64,000 bases of DNA from positions 146,201 through 210,200 of the forward strand of contig JABABA010000004.1 of assembly GCA_014238415.1 (NCBI GenBank), in the 5' to 3' direction. This document shows, in pieces, positions 34,421-42,764 of the stretch. This DNA comes from Planctomycetota bacterium (GTDB lineage Bacteria; Planctomycetota; UBA1135; GCA-002686595). A program made the translations under genes and the position numbers. The notes under the pieces are model-generated. The model did no database searches. It was not told the origin of the DNA and saw only the letters and a program-made list of their open reading frames with translations. Positions within the stretch are counted from its first letter, which is position 1. Each line of letters begins with the position of its first letter.

Positions 34421-35692
34421 ATGCTTCGACTCTTGTGTGCTTTGGTGCTTGTGGGATCGGTCGGCGCCACAACAGGCGAGAGGCCCATGGGTACGCCCCC
34501 CAATATCATGCTCATCACACTTGATGATGTGGGCATTGACCGCTTTCCAAGTTATGGCGTACATCCAGTGCCCGTGCGTATGCCGGTGATGGAGCAGTTG
34601 ATCGCTGGTGGGGTGACCTTCGATCGGGTCTGGGCCATGCCCTCTTGTAGTCCCACCCGTGCGAGTCTGTTGACTGGCCGTTTTCCTTCACGTCACGGGA
34701 TCATGAACCAGATCGGTCCAGGTGATCCCACAGAACCTCAGCTTGATCCCGCTGAGATCACAATCCCCAAGGTACTGCCCGCTTATCGCAGTGCAGTGAT
34801 CGGCAAGTGGCACCTGCGTAGTGCGGGTAATCCCACGACTCATCCTTTGGCATGCGGATTTACTCACCATCTTGGTTCCATGTACAACGTGGGTGCCAAT
34901 GGTTACTTTCATTGGCGCAGGTATGTAGATGGAACTTTTGCGATTGAGAATCGTTATGCCACAACTGTGACCACCACCGACGCGCTGCGCCTGACGCAAC
35001 TACTGCCCCAGCCCTGGTTTCTCTTCGTCAACTACAACGCCGCACATGCGCCCTTCCATGTGCCGCCGCCTCACTTGCACACCTATGGCTCGCCGAGTGA
35101 TGAGATCACCCAGTTCCGTGCCATGCTGGAGGCCATGGATACGGAAATTGGCCGAATGCTGGCGGGAGTCGATCTGGACACGACCCTGGTGATCGTGTTG
35201 GGGGACAACGGAACTCCTCGGCCGGTTACAGACGGACCTTGGTCCCCCGATCACGCCAAGGGTTCGCTCTACGAAGGTGGTGTGCGGGTTCCCATGGTGG
35301 TCCATGGTCCGGGCGTGGGCCAAGGCCGCAGCGACGCGCTGATCTCGGTAGTTGACGTTCACCGCACTCTGGTGGAGTGGGTTGGAGGCAACTTCCAAGC
35401 ACAGGATTCAATCAGTTTTGTTCCTCAACTGCTTGATCCCAGTACTCCTGGTGCACGACAGTACCTGTTTGCTGAGAAGAGCAACGATCAGGCTGGCGGA
35501 GCAACCGGGCCGGGGCACCAGAGAGCGATCAGCGATGGGCGCTGGAAGTTGATCAGCGACAACTTTGGTCAGCAGTTCTTTGATCTTTCGGTGGATTTGG
35601 TAGAGGTCAACAATCTGCTGCAGGCACCCTTGAACGCTGAGGCACAGGTCGCATATGACGACTTGCTACAGGCGCTTACGACCTTCCCCTAG
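34421..35692 (+). CDS. Type I sulfatase, secreted
   Basis: This 423-residue exported hydrolase starts with a signal peptide (MLRLLCALVLVGSVGATTG). The metal pair D35-D36 lies in LITLDDVGID, and the formylglycine motif C76-S-P-T-R80 in PSCSPTRASLLTGRFPSRHG is intact, so it should need a formylglycine-generating enzyme encoded elsewhere. IGKWHLRS supplies the catalytic Lys and His, and VLGDNGTP the C-terminal metal residues. It is shorter than many polysaccharide sulfatases (about 450-550). Sulfatases are abundant in marine Planctomycetota that use algal glycans; the substrate cannot be read here. It stands alone, convergent with the next minus-strand gene. Confidence 0.92.
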   Translation: MLRLLCALVLVGSVGATTGERPMGTPPNIMLITLDDVGIDRFPSYGVHPVPVRMPVMEQLIAGGVTFDRVWAMPSCSPTRASLLTGRFPSRHGIMNQIGPGDPTEPQLDPAEITIPKVLPAYRSAVIGKWHLRSAGNPTTHPLACGFTHHLGSMYNVGANGYFHWRRYVDGTFAIENRYATTVTTTDALRLTQLLPQPWFLFVNYNAAHAPFHVPPPHLHTYGSPSDEITQFRAMLEAMDTEIGRMLAGVDLDTTLVIVLGDNGTPRPVTDGPWSPDHAKGSLYEGGVRVPMVVHGPGVGQGRSDALISVVDVHRTLVEWVGGNFQAQDSISFVPQLLDPSTPGARQYLFAEKSNDQAGGATGPGHQRAISDGRWKLISDNFGQQFFDLSVDLVEVNNLLQAPLNAEAQVAYDDLLQALTTFP

Positions 35693-35715
35693 GGACGTCT
35701 GTACGGAACCGGGCC

Positions 35716-36678
35716 TTACTTGTTGCGGGCCTTGATGCGAGCCATGTGTCCCTTGGGATCACGCAGCATGGCCTGGTGATCGGCAACCAACCCTTTCCAG
35801 AGCAAGCCCTCCCCCAAAGTCGTACAGACGCGGTCGATGATCATGGCTTGGGCGTCGCATACTTCTCGGGGTTTGTCCTTGATGCCCTCTTCTTTGTAGA
35901 GCAACGGGCGCACCAGTCGGCGGAGCTTGACCAGAGTCGCCGCCATTGCTACTCCCGTGTTCTCGTAGCCCAGCGTTGATTCCAACTGCTTGGCAAACTC
36001 CAAACCTCTCCGACTGCCGAGAGCCTGCGCCAGTTGAGGGCCGTAGAGCTTGGCCAGAGCGCGCATGCCCTTGGCTTGCTTCTTGTCCACTCGGGCCAGT
36101 GTGTAGGCCTCAAGGGCCCTTGGCACCGACTTGTCGTGGCGTACGCAACGCAGGTGAAAGGCCCCCACATCGAGAGGTGGACAGGCTAGGCCATCGAGCA
36201 GCTTGTTGGTCTTGAGCCTCAGGTCGGCCTGATCCTCGATTTCTGCGGGGGTGAGGCTCCCTTCGGAATCTGGGCTGGAATTGCGCGCGGGCAGGGCCAG
36301 CAACTTCTCGCTCCCCGTGGGAGACCGGAGATAAGAGCTGGCGACCATGCGTGACACAATGTCGAGTTCTTCAGACGTGTCGAGCCCCAAGTCCATCGCG
36401 ATCAGACGCGTTAGCTCAGTTTGATACCGGCGCACAGCTTTGGCGGTGAGTTGTACCTCAAGAGCTCTTCTGATTACGCGCTTGATGACCTTGGCTTCTA
36501 CCTCGACCATCTGCAACTCGATGCGTTCGGCCAACACCTCGATCAGGGGCGCCAGAGACTCCTTCTGTTTGCGCGTTGCACCCAGGGCACGCTCAAGCTC
36601 TTGACCTGCGGCGGGGCTGGTAGTTGCAAGGCCCATGCTGAGGCAGAGGAGAAGGGGGGTCTGCAGGAGAATGCGCAT
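35716..36678 (-). CDS. Secreted helical protein of unknown function
   Basis: I do not recognise this 320-residue protein. It has a signal peptide (MRILLQTPLLLCLSMGLATTSPAAGQ) and is then largely alpha-helical, rich in Leu, Arg, Lys and Glu, with segments such as LAPLIEVLAERIELQMVEVE and RVIRRALEVQLTAKAVRRYQ. Four cysteines, in ACPPL, LRCVRH, EVCDAQ and DRVCTT, could form two disulfides. No enzymatic motif is seen. It is the last of three minus-strand genes and follows the degenerate sulfatase-fold lipoprotein by about 60 bp, so an envelope role is plausible but unproven. Confidence 0.7.
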   Translation of the reverse strand: MRILLQTPLLLCLSMGLATTSPAAGQELERALGATRKQKESLAPLIEVLAERIELQMVEVEAKVIKRVIRRALEVQLTAKAVRRYQTELTRLIAMDLGLDTSEELDIVSRMVASSYLRSPTGSEKLLALPARNSSPDSEGSLTPAEIEDQADLRLKTNKLLDGLACPPLDVGAFHLRCVRHDKSVPRALEAYTLARVDKKQAKGMRALAKLYGPQLAQALGSRRGLEFAKQLESTLGYENTGVAMAATLVKLRRLVRPLLYKEEGIKDKPREVCDAQAMIIDRVCTTLGEGLLWKGLVADHQAMLRDPKGHMARIKARNK

Positions 36679-36737
36679 GTGAGATCCAGTCTAGGCGAGC
36701 CGCGGAACTGCAGGAGTGTTTGTCTTGAGTGCTTTCT

Positions 36738-37742
36738 CTATTGGGCTTTCAGAGCCTCGGCAAGGGCTGCTTGGACCCTCATGGGAGGGGTTGGTCCACT
36801 ACCAGTAGTCGCTTTGAATGTGCCATCTGGGCTCAAACTCCAACCAGCGAATAGCGCCAATGTGGGCCGTGCGGTTTCGTTTTCATGGGCGCGGAAGACA
36901 ACAGGGCCCCGGCGAGTTCCCAGGCCATAGAGGGCCAGTCCGGGGCTGAGACCGTCCAGGCCTGACGGTTCACTGACAGCTTGCGGCCATGTGGGTTCAG
37001 ACAGGTGCTCGATGGCGAGCAAGGCAAAGTCACTGTAGGACAGATCTTCTTGAGATTCACCGCCAACGGCCCGGGGTAAGGACACAGCAGCCCAACCCCT
37101 ATGCAGTGATCCTGATTGCGCTGGCGAGATGTTCATCACGAGGATCAAGGTGCGATTCAAGCGATCAAGTTCGCGTACTCCTGTTACAAGGGTCTGCAGG
37201 GCAGAGTTCGTGTTGATTGCTTGTGCGCCTGTGGACCCCAGGTGCGTCCAGATCAGCCAACCCCCATCGCGGTCAGCACGCTCTTCAAGCCATTGGATGG
37301 CGATCTGAGCCACCTGATCGGGCGTACTTGCTGGATCCTGGGAGAAGCGCTCGAAGCCTCGCTCAAGTCCAGCTGCCAATTGTCCATCACCTTGAGCCAC
37401 CGCACCTGCCGTCCACACATCCTGTTCATAGACCGCTGCTGCAAGGGTTGGAAGACTGCTGGAGAGTTCACCATTGCTGGAGCTGACCCCATGGTTATGG
37501 GGATGCAGACCAGTCAGCAGTGAGGTCAAGACAGAATCCGGCGAGCCATTCGGGTGCCAGACATGGGGAAAGAACATGCTGGCTTCGATGAATTCTGTCA
37601 GGGCGGTCTGATCTGGCGCAATCTGCCGGGGTTCAGTCGGTTGGTCTAAGGTGATTATCAGCAGGCTGGGATGCCCACGACCATCCTCCACAGGCACGCA
37701 GGCGCCCAGCATGACAAGACCAGAATACAGGAGCGGTTTCAT
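36738..37742 (-). CDS. Degenerate sulfatase-fold lipoprotein, probably inactive
   Basis: This 334-residue lipoprotein from ATG 37742 has signal and lipobox MKPLLYSGLVMLGAC. It keeps the fold outline of a sulfatase (LLIITLDQPTEP near the N-terminus, and VLTSLLTGLHPHNHGVSSSN, about 75-95), but the key residues are gone. The metal Asp pair is single (LDQ), and the CxPxR nucleophile segment just before SLLTG reads SPDSVLTSLLTG, with neither Cys/Ser nor Arg in register. C-terminal GLGTRRGPVVFRAHE replaces the usual GDNG-type end. It is most likely a non-catalytic binding or regulatory derivative. It sits between the coiled-coil gene and the secreted helical protein on one strand, with short gaps. 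Confidence 0.7.
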   Translation of the reverse strand: MKPLLYSGLVMLGACVPVEDGRGHPSLLIITLDQPTEPRQIAPDQTALTEFIEASMFFPHVWHPNGSPDSVLTSLLTGLHPHNHGVSSSNGELSSSLPTLAAAVYEQDVWTAGAVAQGDGQLAAGLERGFERFSQDPASTPDQVAQIAIQWLEERADRDGGWLIWTHLGSTGAQAINTNSALQTLVTGVRELDRLNRTLILVMNISPAQSGSLHRGWAAVSLPRAVGGESQEDLSYSDFALLAIEHLSEPTWPQAVSEPSGLDGLSPGLALYGLGTRRGPVVFRAHENETARPTLALFAGWSLSPDGTFKATTGSGPTPPMRVQAALAEALKAQ

Positions 37743-37803
37743 TCCGAAGAACGGCCAATAGCGCCAGCGCCCTCCGCGACTCCAGCCCGGGGTCCTCACC
37801 GTT

Positions 37804-39843
37804 TCACTTTCCCTTGGCGCGGGCTTTGCTGGCGGATTTCACAGGGGTCCTTTTGGATCTGCTCGCCGACCGTTTACTTGCTTTCTTGGTGCTGGTCTTC
37901 TTCTTGCCCCTCTTGGCTGGTTTGATCACGCCGTCGATCACCATTCCATTGGCCTTTCTCAGTTTCACCAGGTCTTTGGCCTGCTGGCGCATATCGCGCT
38001 GGGTCTCACGGGTCTGACGCCTCGCCTCGCCGAGCTTCAACTTGGCGGCTTTGATTTCCGTTCGCAGGGTCTTGAGAAGGCGATCCCGCATTCCGAGGTC
38101 TGTGCGCACATTGTGCAGTTCCTTGTCAACCGCGCTTGAGGTCTTGCGGGCTTCGACAAGTTCACTGCGCAGATCGCCAACCCGGCTGGTCAATTCGATG
38201 ACTTTTTCATCTCGCCGCTGTTGTTGGTTGGCGTTGTTCTCGATCTGCCTGGCTTGACGGTTGGATACACTGCGCTCGGTTCTGAGTTCGCGAGTGCGTT
38301 CTCCAAGTTCGATTGTCCCTTGTTTCCGGCGCTCGGTCTCCTTGTTGGCTCGATTCTCGAGAATCGCATGCTGGCGATTCAAGACCTTCAGTTGTTGTTC
38401 CAATTCGGCCACTTGCGCGGGTAGAGGATCAAGAGCTTCCTTGCGCTGCCTGGTTTCTTGGAGTTCCTTTGTTTGAGCCTCCAACTTACTGTTGAGTTCC
38501 GCTTGAATGCTCTCGGCTTCCTGGTACGTACGCTCCACTTGATCTGGGAGTGCTGTCAATTTGTCCAGTTGTGTTTGTAGAGCGGTCAATTGTTTGGTGT
38601 TCTGGGCCTGTTTTGCATCGGCTTGAGCTTGCATCCGATCTATTTGGCGGTCTCGTTCAGCCAGCAGGGCACCGGCGGGTTCTAGCTCACGCAACTGCTT
38701 GCGTACATCGCGCAAGTCCTCGCGCAGATTGTTGACCTGCTCTTGTCGTCGCTCGCCTTCGACGCTCAATTCACCCTCGCGCTTGGCGAGTGCAAGACGC
38801 AGAGGCTGCAATTCGGCCACCCGATGGGCGGCTTCGTCAGAGGCCTGCCCGTACTCGTGTTCAAGCTCTTTCAGTTGAAACTGGGCCTGCTTCAAGTCAG
38901 CTTCGCATACGGACAAGAGCGCGGGGATCGGGCGCAGGGTCTCAAGCTCCTCCGATAGGGCAGCAGTGTCTTCTGCCGCTTGCGCCTCCGCTTGAGACAA
39001 GCGAGCATTCAGCAATTCCAAGTCCTGTTCCTTCTCGGAGAGCTGTGACTTGAGGGGGTCAAGTTCCTCGACCTGGTCTTCGAGAGTGACGATGCGTTCT
39101 GCAACTGCAGTGCGATCCTCTTTCACGGAATGCTTGAGAGCGCGCAGTTCACTTTCCCGTTGATCCAGTCGTGCAGGCAGGGGCTCCAGCTTGAGCCATT
39201 TGCCTTCGAGGGCATCCGCCCGAAGTCGAGCTTCGTCTCGTTCCCGCCGTAACGAATCGAGTTGCGCTGTTGCGGTTTCTAGCTTGCGGGGAAGAGGTTC
39301 AAGTTGCTGCACCCGCTGGGTTATTGTCTGGCGCTCAGTGGCATGATCACTTAGCAACCTGTCACACTCTGCTTCTGCTGCAGCTGCAGTGGCCTTACTT
39401 TTCTCGACGATGGTTTGAAGGTTGTCTCGCTCGCTGGAGACTTCTCTCAAGGCCGCGGCCCGGCGTTTTGATTCTTGAGTGGCTTTGGTGTGTTCTGTTT
39501 GCAGGGCTTCTGTGGTCTGGCTTATCTGCGCAAGCTTGTTGCCCCTATCCACGAGCCTCGCTTTCAGGTCTGCTTGAACTGCAGCGGCGCGGTTTGCGAT
39601 CTCTTCGAGCTGCTTGGCCTTGGCTACCAGGCTCGCGTGTTGAGAGCGCATGCTTTCGTTGGTCGCCTGGTTTTGTTTGAGGTCAGTTACTGCCTGCTCA
39701 CGATCCATATCACACATGTGGAACTTGCGGTCCCACAGCTCTTGCTGTACACGCCGCTGGACGCGGCCGCGCTCCACGGCAATTACATAACCAATGAAAC
39801 CGCCCAGGCATCCGCCACCTAGCATTAAGAGGAGTTCTTGCAT
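37804..39843 (-). CDS. Membrane-anchored coiled-coil protein with 42-residue modules and H1-like tail
   Basis: This 679-residue protein of unknown function has three regions. Residues 3-22 are a Gly-rich membrane segment (LLLMLGGGCLGGFIGYVIAV). Residues about 25-625 are charged coiled coil. Within it, a Leu-x-Pro-Leu-type hinge recurs at L181, L219, L261, L303, L345, L387, L429 and L471; six successive spacings are exactly 42 residues, six heptads, and the first is 38. The last 40 residues are Lys/Ser/Arg/Ala-rich (GKKKTSTKKASKRSASRSKR) like histone H1 tails and likely bind nucleic acid. ATG 39843 is chosen because it places the membrane segment at the N-terminus; the frame stays open to 40080. 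It is the first gene of a three-gene minus-strand set. Confidence 0.72.
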   Translation of the reverse strand: MQELLLMLGGGCLGGFIGYVIAVERGRVQRRVQQELWDRKFHMCDMDREQAVTDLKQNQATNESMRSQHASLVAKAKQLEEIANRAAAVQADLKARLVDRGNKLAQISQTTEALQTEHTKATQESKRRAAALREVSSERDNLQTIVEKSKATAAAAEAECDRLLSDHATERQTITQRVQQLEPLPRKLETATAQLDSLRRERDEARLRADALEGKWLKLEPLPARLDQRESELRALKHSVKEDRTAVAERIVTLEDQVEELDPLKSQLSEKEQDLELLNARLSQAEAQAAEDTAALSEELETLRPIPALLSVCEADLKQAQFQLKELEHEYGQASDEAAHRVAELQPLRLALAKREGELSVEGERRQEQVNNLREDLRDVRKQLRELEPAGALLAERDRQIDRMQAQADAKQAQNTKQLTALQTQLDKLTALPDQVERTYQEAESIQAELNSKLEAQTKELQETRQRKEALDPLPAQVAELEQQLKVLNRQHAILENRANKETERRKQGTIELGERTRELRTERSVSNRQARQIENNANQQQRRDEKVIELTSRVGDLRSELVEARKTSSAVDKELHNVRTDLGMRDRLLKTLRTEIKAAKLKLGEARRQTRETQRDMRQQAKDLVKLRKANGMVIDGVIKPAKRGKKKTSTKKASKRSASRSKRTPVKSASKARAKGK

Positions 39844-40250
39844 TTCTTGCTTGTCTTTCGGAAGGCGCGTAGCAGGGGGCAGTGCCTTTCTGCCCAGTTG
39901 GATTCCCTGCACGCGCAACGTCATCGATGCTAGCGATCTCTGATAGTGATTTCCCCCTTCGCCTGGGGTCTCTTGGAGCTGTTTTGGATTCTCCGCAGGG
40001 GGTGCGTGAGCCTGGTAGGGCTTCTCCATAGGGGAAGGCATGGCTGACAGGGTCAGATGCTCACTCGTCAGGAGGGTCACCGGTGATGTTCACTGAAGCC
40101 CATTGCGCCCCTCGGCTTCCGCTGAGAGCCAATATGGCCCTGTTCGGGGCACCTGGAAGGACCACGCCAACCTCACGACCAGGGGGGCGACTCCCTTGCA
40201 GCAGTCGGAACGCAAGGGTTGCCTCAGGCAACGCTAGGATCACCATCTGC
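39844..40250. other. Divergent intergenic region, coiled-coil gene and hrpB
   Basis: About 400 bp between two outward-facing genes, provided the starts chosen are right. Both reading frames remain open into it (minus to 40080, plus from 40083), so either protein might be longer, but neither extension looks conserved. A hairpin, GTTGCC-TCA-GGCAAC at 40218-40232, lies 18 bp before hrpB. No clear promoter boxes were assigned. Confidence 0.4.
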
Positions 40251-42749
40251 ATGTTGTCCTTGCCCGTTGATCAGGTTCTGCCAGAACTGCTTCAAGCCCT
40301 AGACGTCAGCGGTGCAGTGGTGCTGGTGGCCCCTCCGGGAGCAGGCAAGACCACCCGGGTGCCTCCAGCCATGGTGCGGGGCAAGGGAACGATTTGGGTC
40401 TTGGAGCCGCGGCGTATCGCGGCCCGTGCAGCTGCGCGGCGTGTAGCCCAGGAACAGGGTTGGACCCTGGGAGAAGAGGTGGGCTGGGCTGTGCGTTTCG
40501 AGAAGAAGTTCAAGCCGACTTCGAAAATTGTCTTTTGCACAGAGGGGGTCCTGTTGCGGCGTTTGCAAGCGGACCCGTTTCTGGAAGGGGTCGACGCCCT
40601 GGTGCTGGATGAGTTTCATGAGCGCCACATGGAAGGGGACCTGGCTCTCGCAATGGCTGAACGAGTGCGTAGCAGCGTACGCGAGGACTTGCGGCTCGTG
40701 GTCATGAGCGCCACTCTGATCGCTGAGCCTATTTCTGAGTTCTTGCGTGCGAAGGTGGTGCGTTCCGAGGGTCGGCAGTTTGATGTGGATGAGCGCTACT
40801 TGCCACTCTTGCCCAGAGAGACGCCCGAGGATCATCTGCAACGAGCCGTCGAGATTGCACTTGCAGGCTCGCCCGGGAATGTGCTTGTCTTTCTCCCTGG
40901 TGCGGGAGAAATGCGCCGAGCCCGCCGGAGGATTGAGTCTTGGATTTCTAGCTTGGGCCTCGACCTGCACGACTTGCATGGCAGTCTTTCACCGCAGGAA
41001 CAGGACCTTGCCTTGACCGGGGGAGGCCGTCGTCGTGTAGTTCTTTCAACCAATGTGGCCGAATCCAGCGTTACCGTGGATGGGGTCACTGCGGTAGTGG
41101 ATTCAGGTCTAGCGCGTATCTTGCGTCATGATCCATCGGTGGGCCTGGATCGCTTGGGCCTTGAGCGCATTGCTGCGGATGCGGCAGCTCAACGAGCGGG
41201 ACGCGCAGGGCGCATTGGTCCTGGCCTTGTATTGCGTCTTTGGAGCGGTATCGACCAACGCACTCTCAGGCCAACCGAGGAACCGGAGGTGCGGCGGCTC
41301 GATCTGGCTGGACCGGTGTTGCAGTTGCTCTCTTTTGGGGAACCGGATCCAGCGGAGTTTCCTTGGTTCGAAACGCCTAGGCCCGAGGCACTGGACAACG
41401 CAGTGGCGTTGCTTGATCGCTTGGGAGCCACCGATCATGGTGTTCTGACCAAGATGGGTCGTTCCCTCGCGGCTTTGCCCGTGCACCCTCGCCTCGGGCG
41501 GTTGTTGGTGGCAGGCCATGGTGAAGGCGTGCCTCATGAGGCCGCTCTGGTGGCGGCCTTGCTGGGGGAGCGCGATCCCTTTGAACATAGGCAGGGTCCT
41601 GTGGACGGTGGCGAGTCGGATCTGGATGAGCGTTTAGACGCCTTGGAATCTCTGGCACGCACCAAACGAGCTCCTGGCGGCTTGCGCCCGGGTCCCGGGC
41701 TCAATGTGCTTCGTTCTCGGGACCAACTGGCGTCCATGCTGAATCGGGCCCTGGGTCAGGCACCGCCGCCCGGCGATCCAGATGACGCTCTGCTTCGTGC
41801 CCTGGTAACAGCCTTCCCTGACCGATTGGCTGTGCGCCGGGCCCCCGGATCAGATGCCTTTCGTGGCATCGATGGCAAGGGCCTGCGTCTTGCGCGGGAG
41901 AGTTGCGTAACCGAGGCAGAGGTGATTTTGGCTCTTGAGACCATCGGTACGGCCAGGGACGCTCGCGTTCGCCTGGCAGTGGGCGTGCCGCGCTCATTCA
42001 TCAACGAGGGCAAAGAGCACATGACTCAGGATTTGATCTGGGACCGGGAGGCGCTCAGGGTGCGCGGGGCGAAGCGTACCTGGCTTGGACCCCTGTTGCT
42101 GGGGGAGGAGGTGGTCTCCTTGCCAAGGGGTCGCGAGTCGGAAGTCCAGGAAGTCTTGTGTGCAGAGGCCGCCAAGGACCTGGAAAATGCGCTTGGCTTT
42201 GACGAGTCAGGTGTCCAGAGTCTGCTCGCACGCCTTGCTTGTTTGGGGGAGTGGTGTCCGGAACTCGAATTGCCGCGTTTCGATGGGGAGCAGATCGCCG
42301 AACACTTGCCGAATCTGGCTGTGGGCTGTCGTTCATTCGAAGACCTGCGCAAGCGACCTCTCGCTAGTCTCTTGCTGGGGCTCTTGACACATCAACAGAG
42401 GAGTGCCTTGGACATCATGGCTCCCGAGCGCATGGCTGTCCCCACAGGTTCAAAGATTGCTCTGCTCTACGAAGCTGGCCGGCCGCCGGTGTTGGCTGTA
42501 CGAATGCAGGAACTGTTCGGACTCAAGGATACGCCCACTGTTGCAGGTGGTCGGGTGACTTGTCTTCTGCATCTCCTAGCACCGAACCATCGTCCCCAGC
42601 AAATTACTGACGATCTGGCTGGTTTTTGGGAGCGCACTTGGAAGGATGTGCGCAAGGAATTGCGTAATCGCTATCCCCGCCATTCCTGGCCTTTGGATCC
42701 GGCCAACGCTGTCCCTCAGAAGCGACCTGCCCGTCGTCGTCGGCACTGA
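40251..42749 (+). CDS. hrpB: ATP-dependent RNA helicase HrpB
   Basis: This DEAH-box helicase of the HrpB family is 832 residues, close to the family length of 810-850. Motif I is APPGAGKTTRVP (27-38), motif II DEFHERHMEGDLAL (about 119-132, a DEFH variant usual for HrpB), motif III MSATL, and motif VI AAQRAGRAGRIGPG (about 311-324). STNVAESSVTVDGVTAVVDSG (in two halves) is the motif V region. The C-terminal HrpB-specific domain ends in a basic tail (QKRPARRRRH). The ATG at 40251 matches the family start. It is convergent with the flavin oxidoreductase gene, 15 bp apart. Its cellular target is not well known in any species. Confidence 0.94.
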   Translation: MLSLPVDQVLPELLQALDVSGAVVLVAPPGAGKTTRVPPAMVRGKGTIWVLEPRRIAARAAARRVAQEQGWTLGEEVGWAVRFEKKFKPTSKIVFCTEGVLLRRLQADPFLEGVDALVLDEFHERHMEGDLALAMAERVRSSVREDLRLVVMSATLIAEPISEFLRAKVVRSEGRQFDVDERYLPLLPRETPEDHLQRAVEIALAGSPGNVLVFLPGAGEMRRARRRIESWISSLGLDLHDLHGSLSPQEQDLALTGGGRRRVVLSTNVAESSVTVDGVTAVVDSGLARILRHDPSVGLDRLGLERIAADAAAQRAGRAGRIGPGLVLRLWSGIDQRTLRPTEEPEVRRLDLAGPVLQLLSFGEPDPAEFPWFETPRPEALDNAVALLDRLGATDHGVLTKMGRSLAALPVHPRLGRLLVAGHGEGVPHEAALVAALLGERDPFEHRQGPVDGGESDLDERLDALESLARTKRAPGGLRPGPGLNVLRSRDQLASMLNRALGQAPPPGDPDDALLRALVTAFPDRLAVRRAPGSDAFRGIDGKGLRLARESCVTEAEVILALETIGTARDARVRLAVGVPRSFINEGKEHMTQDLIWDREALRVRGAKRTWLGPLLLGEEVVSLPRGRESEVQEVLCAEAAKDLENALGFDESGVQSLLARLACLGEWCPELELPRFDGEQIAEHLPNLAVGCRSFEDLRKRPLASLLLGLLTHQQRSALDIMAPERMAVPTGSKIALLYEAGRPPVLAVRMQELFGLKDTPTVAGGRVTCLLHLLAPNHRPQQITDDLAGFWERTWKDVRKELRNRYPRHSWPLDPANAVPQKRPARRRRH

Positions 42750-42764
42750 GATGTTCCGTTATTT

